Shown here in pieces: positions 1 through 5,157 of a stretch of DNA of 5,157 nucleotides (positions are counted from its first letter, which is position 1; each line of letters begins with the position of its first letter). This DNA is from Gemmatimonadaceae bacterium (GTDB lineage Bacteria; Gemmatimonadota; Gemmatimonadetes; Gemmatimonadales; Gemmatimonadaceae), in assembly GCA_025451425.1 (NCBI GenBank), contig JANWKK010000149.1, forward strand, positions 1 through 5,157, in the 5' to 3' direction. Under the pieces are notes generated by a model. It was not told the origin of the DNA. It was given only the letters and a program-made list of their open reading frames with translations, and did no database searches. The position numbers and the translations under genes were made by a program.

Positions 1-656
1 ATATCCGAAACCGCTCGTCTCTCCGCCGATCGTCCGCGATTGCGCAACCACGCAATGATGCCAGGCAAAAGTGAGAGGAAGATCACGACGAGGATGACGA
101 GCTCGATGTGGTCGCCAATTCCCGGAATGTAGCGTCCCAAGAAATATCCGACGAACAGCATCGACCAAATCCACGCCAGACCACCGACGACGTTGTACAA
201 CGTGTACCGGCGGTACTGCATTTGCCCCATACCAGCCACGACAGGTACAAAGGTTCGGACAATGGGCATGAATCGCGCGAGGATAATCGTCTTGCCACCG
301 TGCCGCTCGTAGAACGCATGAGCGCGCTCGAGATGCTTCCGTTTGAACAACAGCGAGCTCTCCCGTGTGAACAGACGTGGGCCCGTGATCCTGCCGATGT
401 AATAGCCGACGGTGTTACCGAGGATCGAGGCCACGCACAAAAGCGCGCCGAGGACGTACACGTTCAGGCTGAAGCTCTGGGTCTGCGACGCCAGCAGGCC
501 GGCCGTGACGAGAAGCGAGTCACCGGGCAAGAAGAATCCGACAAGCAGTCCCGTCTCGGCGAAAATGATGAATGTGAGACCGACATAGCCGCCCCACTCG
601 ACGAGTTTCTTCGGGTCGCCCAGCAGTTGATGAAAGAGATCGAGAAGAGCGTGCAT
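1..656 (-). CDS. DedA-family (SNARE-associated/VTT domain) inner-membrane protein, C-terminus cut by window edge
   Basis: This gene reads leftward from ATG at 654-656 and stays open for 218 codons to the left edge; family members are usually about 200-220 residues, so only a few residues should be missing. DedA proteins are polytopic membrane proteins linked to phospholipid (flippase-like) transport, proton-motive-force homeostasis and envelope stress. Family signatures seen are FAETGLLVGFFLPGDSLL (32-49), GNTVGYYIGR (80-89) and RFMPIVRTFVPVVAGM (128-143). E34, D46, R128 and R134 match the acidic and arginine residues known to be essential in E. coli DedA/YqjA. Hydrophobic segments lie near 24-43, 62-82, 152-172 and 184-204, and the tail is basic (WLRNRGR). 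An in-frame stop at 687-689 leaves this ATG as the only reasonable start. I see no convincing Shine-Dalgarno. It diverges from the peptidase gene. Family assignment is firm; the exact substrate is unknown. Confidence 0.96.
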   Translation of the reverse strand, partial: MHALLDLFHQLLGDPKKLVEWGGYVGLTFIIFAETGLLVGFFLPGDSLLVTAGLLASQTQSFSLNVYVLGALLCVASILGNTVGYYIGRITGPRLFTRESSLLFKRKHLERAHAFYERHGGKTIILARFMPIVRTFVPVVAGMGQMQYRRYTLYNVVGGLAWIWSMLFVGYFLGRYIPGIGDHIELVILVVIFLSLLPGIIAWLRNRGRSAERRAVSD

Positions 657-691
657 GTCGTCAGTGATCGATCGCGAAGAGTGGGCTCACC
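657..691. promoter_or_regulatory. Divergent intergenic region between DedA and peptidase genes (promoters not resolved)
   Basis: Only 35 nt separate the DedA ATG from the GTG chosen for the peptidase. Promoters for both strands should lie here or inside the first codons. The stretch contains a GATCGATC palindrome (666-673) and a weak purine run (676-681) before the GTG, but no recognisable -35/-10 pair on either strand. If the peptidase really starts further right (809 or 875), the divergent regulatory region would be about 150-220 nt. A TATAGA (784-789) would then be a possible -10, although no good -35 precedes it. Confidence 0.35.
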
Positions 692-1948
692 GTGAGCAAG
701 GGAACTTCGACGGGGTGGCACGCCCGGTCAACTGCGCATGGATCCGAGTCGCCGCCTCACGACGAGCACGACTGGCCGGAGGTTATAGAAAACGCTCTCC
801 GGCTCCCTGTGCCCCCATCGGGATTCTGGTACCGTGTCGGACTCACGGAGCGCGCCGAACGCTATCTGGAGATTATGCTTGGCGTATTGCTGTATGTACT
901 CGCTGTTGGCTGGGTCTGGTCCCTTTCACATCTTCGTACGCTGCAAGCGGCCGGTAGGGACATGACAACCGCCGGCGCCGCAGCACGCACCGCGGCAACG
1001 ATTGCGACCGCGCTGACCTCGGCGAACGCACCAACGACTGCTTATCTCACAGACGCAGCGCTCAATGCACTCTTCGATCGCGCGCGTGGCTTCAGCGGTG
1101 AGCTACGCGCTGTGATCGACACGTCTGCCAAGGCCGTGACGCCGGATTCGCTGCCCCCAGGCGCGGCACTGCGGTACAACGCGAATGGCGACGTCACGCA
1201 GATCGATTCCGAGCCTCAGGGCGCGGGCGTATGGAGCGTCGCACTCGCGATCGGGAATGCCATTCGTCCGATCACCGATTTCAGCGTCATCACGGAGCTC
1301 CCCTTCAGTGCGAAGACGAAGGGCCGCATCGGTCTGTATTACATCGGCAATTGGCCAGCCGAGAAGTCGCGCGGGAAGCTTGGTCCCGGGAAAGCGCCGC
1401 CGACGACCTATGCGAATCCCGCGGGCTTCATCGAGGTAACCCCGCAGAACGAGGACACCTACGTCTCAGAGCACTTCCGGCTCCGCGACTTTCTCACGCA
1501 CGACCAGCCGAACGTCTGGCCGAAGTATCTCGTGCTCCAAATGAAGAACGTGGACAAGCTCGAGCTCGTCTTAGCGGACTTGCAATCGCATGGCGTCGAC
1601 ATCAGCGGCGTTCGCGTAATGAGCGGATTCCGAACTCCGCAATACAACGCCACCGGCGGAAATCCGCAGGGACGCGCTGCGCTGAGCCGCCACATGTATG
1701 GAGACGCCGCGGACATCTACATCGACAGCAACCACGACGGCGTGATGGACGACCTCGACCATAACGGCCGGATCAACATCAACGACGCCAAGGTCATCGA
1801 GGCCGCGGTCGATCGTGTTGAGGCGGCGCACCCTGAGCTCGTGGGAGGTGCAGGGATCTATCCTGCCGGGCCCGGGCACGGACCTTTCATTCATATCGAC
1901 ACGCGCGGCTATCGAGCCCGCTGGATCGGAGGACCTGGAGGAGGCTGA
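692..1948 (+). CDS. Membrane-anchored M15-family peptidase (D-Ala-D-Ala carboxypeptidase-like) with calcium-loop insert
   Basis: This 418-residue protein has a polar N-terminus (1-55), one transmembrane helix (about 61-79), a spacer (80-256) and a C-terminal zinc peptidase domain (about 257-411), predicted outside the cytoplasmic membrane. M15 enzymes cleave D-Ala-D-Ala or related bonds of peptidoglycan stem peptides. Visible signatures are MSGFRTPQYNA (310-320), SRHMYGDAAD (332-341, the SxHxxGxAxD type, predicted zinc ligands H334 and D341) and FIHIDTRGYRARW (399-411, third ligand H401). The first His of the HxH seen in Streptomyces albus G-type enzymes is F399 here; VHVD-type M15_3 members show a similar change. 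Between the ligand motifs lies an acidic insert (345-365) with two overlapping EF-hand-like loops. The GTG at 692 has only weak ribosome-binding sequence; GTG 809 and ATG 875 (GGAG 3 nt upstream, just before the helix) are alternatives. The last codons carry the Shine-Dalgarno of the next gene. The fold is confident; substrate and start are less so. Confidence 0.85.
   Translation: MSKGTSTGWHARSTAHGSESPPHDEHDWPEVIENALRLPVPPSGFWYRVGLTERAERYLEIMLGVLLYVLAVGWVWSLSHLRTLQAAGRDMTTAGAAARTAATIATALTSANAPTTAYLTDAALNALFDRARGFSGELRAVIDTSAKAVTPDSLPPGAALRYNANGDVTQIDSEPQGAGVWSVALAIGNAIRPITDFSVITELPFSAKTKGRIGLYYIGNWPAEKSRGKLGPGKAPPTTYANPAGFIEVTPQNEDTYVSEHFRLRDFLTHDQPNVWPKYLVLQMKNVDKLELVLADLQSHGVDISGVRVMSGFRTPQYNATGGNPQGRAALSRHMYGDAADIYIDSNHDGVMDDLDHNGRININDAKVIEAAVDRVEAAHPELVGGAGIYPAGPGHGPFIHIDTRGYRARWIGGPGGG
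1724..1786 (+). other. EF-hand/dockerin- or TSP3-like acidic calcium-loop insert inside the peptidase domain
   Basis: Residues 345-365 of the peptidase contain two 12-residue loops of the form Dx[DN]x[DN]Gxxxx xD: loop one spans D345 to D356 (D345, N347, D349, G350, D356) and loop two spans D354 to D365 (D354, D356, N358, G359, I361, D365). They share three residues, so they cannot be two ordinary helix-loop-helix EF-hands; the spacing resembles dockerin or thrombospondin type 3 calcium repeats. The insert sits just after zinc ligand D341. Calcium binding is inferred from residue spacing only. Confidence 0.6.
1937..1944 (+). promoter_or_regulatory. Strong Shine-Dalgarno for the two-helix membrane protein
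   Basis: GGAGGAGG at 1937-1944 lies 6 nt before the GTG at 1951 and overlaps the Gly-Gly-Gly codons that end the peptidase gene. It is the strongest ribosome binding site in the window and it decides the GTG start of the following gene. Confidence 0.85.
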
Positions 1949-1950
1949 CC

Positions 1951-2454
1951 GTGGAACATCGGAGAACGAGCGACCTGGCTGTCGAAGGCGAACCAATCGT
2001 CGGCGACGGGACCAGTGGGAACGGGAAGGCGATAGAGAGTCACGAGGACTATCCGGTCATCGCGGGCGTTCGCGCGACCGACATCGAGCCGTACACGGGA
2101 CTTCGCTATCTCTCGAAGCTGTTCCGCTTCATGGCGATTATCGTCTTGCTGCTCGCCGTCGCCGAGGTGGCGACGGGACTCTACGCACAAGGCGCGGCGG
2201 CAATCCCGACGCTGCTCGGAGAGATCAGTCGCCTCATCGTGATCGCCGGCGTGCTGTGGGGCACCGGTGATCTTGCGCATCTGCTCATTGATGTCGGACA
2301 CGATGTCCGCGCGGGTCGCGTGCTCCTCGCGCGGCAGACGTATCACCTCACGAAAGGCGCGGTGCGCGACCGACCGATCTCCGTGGAGCGGCCGGTGGCC
2401 CTGGAGCGCGTGCAAAACGAGGCCCCGCCTCCGGGTGGTCCACCCATCCCTTGA
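1951..2454 (+). CDS. Uncharacterised small membrane protein with two predicted helices
   Basis: The protein has 167 residues and starts at GTG, 2 nt after the peptidase stop, with an excellent ribosome binding site. I do not recognise a named family. Residues 1-55 are polar and acidic. Residues 60-78 form a strongly hydrophobic helix (FMAIIVLLLAVAEVATGLY). Residues 85-113 form a second, more amphipathic hydrophobic stretch (PTLLGEISRLIVIAGVLWGTGDLAHLLI) with internal E91, R94 and D107. A cytoplasmic-type tail follows with several Arg residues (120-153) and a proline-rich end (PPPGGPPIP). The pattern is a helical hairpin with both ends probably on the cytoplasmic side. Tight coupling to the peptidase suggests a partner, anchor or regulator of it, but that is inference from position only. 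Its stop overlaps the next start by 4 nt. Confidence 0.8.
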   Translation: MEHRRTSDLAVEGEPIVGDGTSGNGKAIESHEDYPVIAGVRATDIEPYTGLRYLSKLFRFMAIIVLLLAVAEVATGLYAQGAAAIPTLLGEISRLIVIAGVLWGTGDLAHLLIDVGHDVRAGRVLLARQTYHLTKGAVRDRPISVERPVALERVQNEAPPPGGPPIP

Positions 2455-3005
2455 CGATCTATACGATCGGACACTCGACGCGCTCGCTCGCGGACTTCCT
2501 CGCGCTGCTCGCGCGCTCGTGCGTTGAGCGTTTGATCGACGTCAGAGCGTTTCCGGGTTCGCGGCGGCATCCGCAATTCAATACCGACGCGCTCGCGCGG
2601 TCGCTTGTCGAGCACGGGATCGAGTACCTGCACATGCCCGCGTTAGGCGGACGCCGGCGCCCGCGTCCCGACGCGCCACCGACAGCCTGGCGCAACGAGG
2701 GATTTCGCGGCTACGCCGACTACATGCGCTCACCCGAGTTCCATCGCGCGCTTGACGATCTGATCGAGCGCGCGCACGAGCGAAGAACTGTGATCATGTG
2801 CTCGGAGGCGGTGCCGTGGCGCTGTCATCGAATGTTGATAAGTGACGCACTGCACGCGCGCGGCGTGACGGTTGAGCACATACTCGATAGCGGGACGTCG
2901 CCGCATGTGTTGACGAGCTTCGCCGTGGTACGCGACGGCGACGTCGAGTACCCGCCGACGCCGGAGACAAATGATCAGCACGCGCTCGCGCTCGGTGATT
3001 CCTGA
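2451..3005 (+). CDS. DUF488 family protein
   Basis: This 184-residue soluble protein starts at TTG within a TTGA overlap with the previous gene. No ATG, GTG or TTG lies in frame just upstream, and the resulting MTIYTIGHS start matches the family exactly. DUF488 signatures are all present: YTIGHSTRSLADF (4-16), DVRAFPGSRRHPQFN (30-44), LGGRRRPRP (65-73), FRGYADYM (85-92), MCSEAVPWRCHR (116-127) with C117, C125 and H126, and HILDSGTSPH (143-152). The length is typical and nothing appears to be missing. The conserved His, Arg and Cys residues suggest an enzymatic or ligand-binding pocket, but the family has no settled biochemical role. No strong Shine-Dalgarno precedes the TTG (GGGTGG at 2433-2438 is 12 nt away), so translation probably depends on ribosomes finishing the upstream gene. 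Family assignment is firm. Confidence 0.95.
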   Translation: MTIYTIGHSTRSLADFLALLARSCVERLIDVRAFPGSRRHPQFNTDALARSLVEHGIEYLHMPALGGRRRPRPDAPPTAWRNEGFRGYADYMRSPEFHRALDDLIERAHERRTVIMCSEAVPWRCHRMLISDALHARGVTVEHILDSGTSPHVLTSFAVVRDGDVEYPPTPETNDQHALALGDS

Positions 3006-3100
3006 CCCTTGCTCCGGGTAGCTGGTGGAGTTCGGTACGAGTGTTGCTCTCTCGCCCGCGTCGGAGGCAAGCAGCGTAGCTCGGGGCAACCACCAATTTC

Positions 3101-3106
3101 GAGGAA
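3101..3106 (+). promoter_or_regulatory. Ribosome binding site for the lmo0937-type protein
   Basis: GAGGAA at 3101-3106 is 7 nt before the ATG at 3114. It decides this ATG over upstream in-frame TTG/GTG codons that would add a residue stretch unlike the family. Confidence 0.75.
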
Positions 3107-3113
3107 ACCAGTC

Positions 3114-3266
3114 ATGCTTTGGACACTGGCAGTCATTCTGCTCATCCTGTGGGCGCTTGGATTCCTGGCGTTTCACGTCGGCGGAGGACTCATTCATCTT
3201 CTGCTCGTGATCGCGCTCATCGTGATCGTATACCGTCTGGTGACCGGACGGCGGCCCGTCGCCTGA
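3114..3266 (+). CDS. Small hydrophobic lmo0937/DUF5670-type membrane protein
   Basis: This 50-residue protein consists almost entirely of two hydrophobic segments, LWTLAVILLILWALGFLAF (2-20) and LIHLLLVIALIVIVYRLV (26-43), joined by a short HVGGG turn and ending in a basic RRPVA tail. The MLWT start, the central GG-x-IH and the RL-x-x-G-RR end match the lmo0937 family (DUF5670), whose members are about 50 residues long and of unknown function; they recur widely in soil and stress-adapted bacteria. The frame is open further upstream (from TTG 3009), but those residues are cysteine/arginine-rich, unlike the family, and the good ribosome binding site fixes ATG 3114. The gene follows DUF488 by 108 nt and may have its own promoter, though none is clear. 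A strong hairpin follows it. Confidence 0.88.
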   Translation: MLWTLAVILLILWALGFLAFHVGGGLIHLLLVIALIVIVYRLVTGRRPVA

Positions 3267-3297
3267 GCTCTTAGCGCGCTGGACTTGCGTCGACCGG

Positions 3298-3335
3298 GAG
3301 GCCGCGGTGATCTTCGCCGCGGCCTCTTGTCGTTT
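3298..3335 (+). terminator. GC-rich hairpin, probable intrinsic terminator
   Basis: GAGGCCGCGG (3298-3307) and CCGCGGCCTC (3317-3326) form a perfect 10-bp stem with a 9-nt loop, extendable by G-T pairs and one C-G pair at the base. It is followed by TTGTCGTTT, an interrupted T tract. It lies 31 nt after the stop of the small membrane protein gene and most likely terminates the upstream transcript. Because its last base is 26 nt before the mannosidase start, it could instead be part of the mannosidase leader. Confidence 0.72.
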
Positions 3336-3352
3336 GCTCAGACCTCCGCCGC

Positions 3353-5157
3353 GTGCTTTCAGCCCACGTCGTCGCCCACACACACTGGGATCGCGAATGG
3401 TATCAGCCGTTCGTGCGCTTTCGGCAGCGACTCGTCGCGCTCATTGACGATTTGCTCGACAATCCGCCGGCGTCTGGCGAGAGCTTCCTTCTCGACGGTC
3501 AGGCCGTCATTCTCGAGGATTATATCGGCGTACGTCCGGAGCGCGCTGCCGAGCTTACGTCGCTGCTGCAGAGCGGTCGTCTCGAGGCGGGACCGTGGTA
3601 TGTGCTCGCTGATGAGCTGATTCCCTCGGGCGAGGCGCTGGTCCGGAATCTCCTCGTTGGCCGGCGGATCATGCGTCGCTTTCGCACGTCGTCGCCGCCG
3701 GTGTTGTACTGCCCCGATTCGTTCGGCCATCCGGCCGTACTGCCGACGATCGCGTGCGGCTTCGGTCTTCCACTCATTGTGCTGTGGCGCGGATTTGGCA
3801 GCCGGCGCTGGCCCACCTCCGACACGGTGGTCTGGACCGCGCCCGACGGCGAACGTGCCCTGCTCTATCATCTGCCGCCTAACGGTTATGAGTACGGGTC
3901 GGACCTACCCGTGGACGTGAGCGCGGCGCGCAAGCGCTGGCGGGGCCTGCGTGCCGTGTTCGCACACCGCTCCGCGACTGGCGTGGTGCTCGGGCCCAAC
4001 GGCGCCGACCACCATGCTCGCCAACGACACTACCGCGAGGCGGTAGCGGCCATCGCCCTCGCGGCAGCAGCGACCGGAGACGCGCTGCATGCGAGCTCGC
4101 TCGGTGCGTTTGCAGATGCGGTGATGGATCGCGCGCGCACGCGCGACTTGCCGGTGGTTGCGGGCGAGCTACGCGATTCGTACGGCTACACGTGGACGCT
4201 CCAGGGCACGTTCGCATCCCGCGCCGCGCAGAAGCGACGCAGCGCACTCGTAGAGCGGCTCCTTCTCCGCGACGCGGAGCCGTGGTCGGCGATCGCGCGA
4301 TGGCATGGCGGGTCATCCCGACTTCCGTTGCTCGTCGCGGCCTGGCGCTCGCTGCTCGAGACGCATCCGCACGACACGTTATGCGGCTGTTCGATCGACG
4401 CCGTCGCCGCCGCAATGGATCTCCGGCTCGATGACGCAGCAGTGCAGGGCATCGGCATTCGCGACGATGCCATTGCGCAGCTCGCCGGTCAGGATCCCGT
4501 CGCTTTACGCTCGACGGGCGACACATGGACGCCGCTCGTCGTCGTGCGCAATCGCGCCGCGCGAGCGCGGGGCGGCGTCGCCGTCGTCGAGCTCAAGGAA
4601 TTCCTCGCCGACATACCCGTTGGACCGGGCTCCGCGGCCGCTCCCGTGCGACGCGCCGGCCGCCAGTCAAAGCCCACACTCGGCGTCTCGACCATACAGC
4701 TACTCGACCGAGGCGTCGGCTACGACCAGCTCGAGTCGCCGCAACACTACCCGGACAAGGATCTCGTCTCCGTCACACGTGCCGCGGTGTGGGTCGAGCC
4801 CATCGCCGGTTACGGCTTGAGGGGCTATTCGTTAGGTAGAGCAACCTCCGGCGGCAAACGTCCACGCCGCGTCGACGTCACCGAGTATAGCCTCGACAAC
4901 GGGATCGTTAGGCTCGACGTGTCTTCTGCCGGCCGGGTGTCTGTGAGCACCGCGGACGGCAAGAGGCGAATCGACGACCTTCTTAGTATCGAGGATCGCG
5001 TCGACCGCGGTGATCTCTACACGCCGTCGGTACGCGAAACGGCGGCCGTGCCGGACCTCGTCGGCGTGGCCGTCACGAAGCGAGGCCCACTGATCGGCGA
5101 GCTGCGCGTGCGCTGGCGGCTTCGCGAGCAAGCGGGCGCCGGCGCAATGCCTCGTTC
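3353..5157 (+). CDS. GH38 alpha-mannosidase, C-terminus cut by window edge
   Basis: The frame is open for 601 codons plus 2 nt to the right edge; bacterial GH38 enzymes are usually 800 residues or more, so a C-terminal part is missing. GH38 retaining enzymes hydrolyse alpha-mannosides using a bound zinc. Signatures: VAHTHWDREWYQPF (7-20; H11 and D13 region, zinc site), FLLDGQAVILEDY (45-57), GPWYVLADELIPSGEALVRN (80-99), CPDSFGHPAVLP (120-131; D122 predicted nucleophile and zinc ligand), NGADH (216-220; D219 candidate acid/base), GELRDSYGYTWTLQGTFASR (263-282) and ETHPHDTLCGCSIDAV (336-351; His of the zinc site). The beta-rich C-terminal region starts near 385-400. No signal peptide is visible, so it is probably cytoplasmic. 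GTG at 3353 is the only start codon after the in-frame stop at 3308-3310, and it has no visible Shine-Dalgarno. Family assignment is firm; linkage specificity cannot be read. Confidence 0.95.
   Translation, partial: MLSAHVVAHTHWDREWYQPFVRFRQRLVALIDDLLDNPPASGESFLLDGQAVILEDYIGVRPERAAELTSLLQSGRLEAGPWYVLADELIPSGEALVRNLLVGRRIMRRFRTSSPPVLYCPDSFGHPAVLPTIACGFGLPLIVLWRGFGSRRWPTSDTVVWTAPDGERALLYHLPPNGYEYGSDLPVDVSAARKRWRGLRAVFAHRSATGVVLGPNGADHHARQRHYREAVAAIALAAAATGDALHASSLGAFADAVMDRARTRDLPVVAGELRDSYGYTWTLQGTFASRAAQKRRSALVERLLLRDAEPWSAIARWHGGSSRLPLLVAAWRSLLETHPHDTLCGCSIDAVAAAMDLRLDDAAVQGIGIRDDAIAQLAGQDPVALRSTGDTWTPLVVVRNRAARARGGVAVVELKEFLADIPVGPGSAAAPVRRAGRQSKPTLGVSTIQLLDRGVGYDQLESPQHYPDKDLVSVTRAAVWVEPIAGYGLRGYSLGRATSGGKRPRRVDVTEYSLDNGIVRLDVSSAGRVSVSTADGKRRIDDLLSIEDRVDRGDLYTPSVRETAAVPDLVGVAVTKRGPLIGELRVRWRLREQAGAGAMPR

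Noticed and set aside
108..695. Plus-strand open frame of 195 codons
   Set aside because: It is antisense to the clearly recognisable DedA gene, is rich in charged residues with no motif, and reflects codon bias on the opposite strand.
1571..2415. Minus-strand open frames opposite the peptidase and two-helix genes
   Set aside because: Low-complexity Arg/Asp/Val-rich translations with no family motif, overlapping well-supported plus-strand genes.
3009..3041. Possible sigma-70 promoter (TTGCTC and TACGAG) before the lmo0937-type gene
   Set aside because: The -10 matches only three of six consensus bases and the spacing is not ideal, so it is too weak to call.
2730..3383. Minus-strand open frame of 217 codons across DUF488, the small membrane gene and the hairpin
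   Set aside because: It crosses several real features on the other strand and its product is a Gln/Arg/Ser-rich sequence with no motif.
4130..4145. Sixteen-nt alternating purine-pyrimidine GC tract (possible Z-DNA)
   Set aside because: It encodes ordinary Arg/Ala/Thr codons (RART) inside the mannosidase; such tracts are expected by chance in high-GC coding DNA.
3359..5131. Several open frames on both strands within the mannosidase gene
   Set aside because: All are Arg/Ser/Ala-rich shadows of a 601-codon frame carrying full GH38 signatures.

Overview
The window is high-GC bacterial DNA with genes packed end to end. It holds six protein genes: one truncated by the left edge, one truncated by the right edge, and four complete. 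The taxon cannot be fixed from the sequence alone. High GC, GTG/TTG starts, a soil-type gene mix and the particular form of the M15 peptidase would suit Gemmatimonadota or another high-GC environmental phylum, but this is a low-confidence guess. I see no rRNA, tRNA, CRISPR array, insertion sequence or phage gene.

Layout. (a) On the minus strand, 1-656 encodes a DedA-family membrane protein whose last few residues lie beyond the left edge. (b) On the plus strand, diverging from it, comes a tight three-gene cluster. It encodes a single-pass, membrane-anchored M15-type D-Ala-D-Ala carboxypeptidase-like protein (692-1948), a small two-helix membrane protein of unknown function (1951-2454) and a DUF488 protein (2451-3005). 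The first two genes are 2 nt apart, with the Shine-Dalgarno of the second inside the glycine-rich tail of the first. The second and third share a TTGA overlap. These three are very probably co-transcribed and translationally coupled. (c) After a gap of about 108 nt there is a 50-residue two-helix protein of the lmo0937/DUF5670 type (3114-3266) with its own ribosome binding site. (d) A strong GC-rich hairpin at 3298-3326 follows. (e) A GH38 alpha-mannosidase begins 26 nt later at 3353 and runs off the right edge.

Functional reading. The DedA protein (envelope lipid and proton-motive-force homeostasis) and the M15 peptidase (peptidoglycan stem peptides) both belong to the cell envelope, and the two small membrane proteins fit that setting. 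DUF488 is a conserved family without a settled function. The mannosidase has no signal peptide and probably trims alpha-mannosides in the cytoplasm. It is separated from the rest by the hairpin and may be an independent unit.

The most interesting signals are a calcium-binding-like insert of overlapping EF-hand/thrombospondin-type loops between the zinc-ligand motifs of the peptidase, the tightly coupled uncharacterised partner gene, and the hairpin placed directly before a mannosidase start that has no visible ribosome binding site. I see no clear sign of a wholly new defence or mobile system here.
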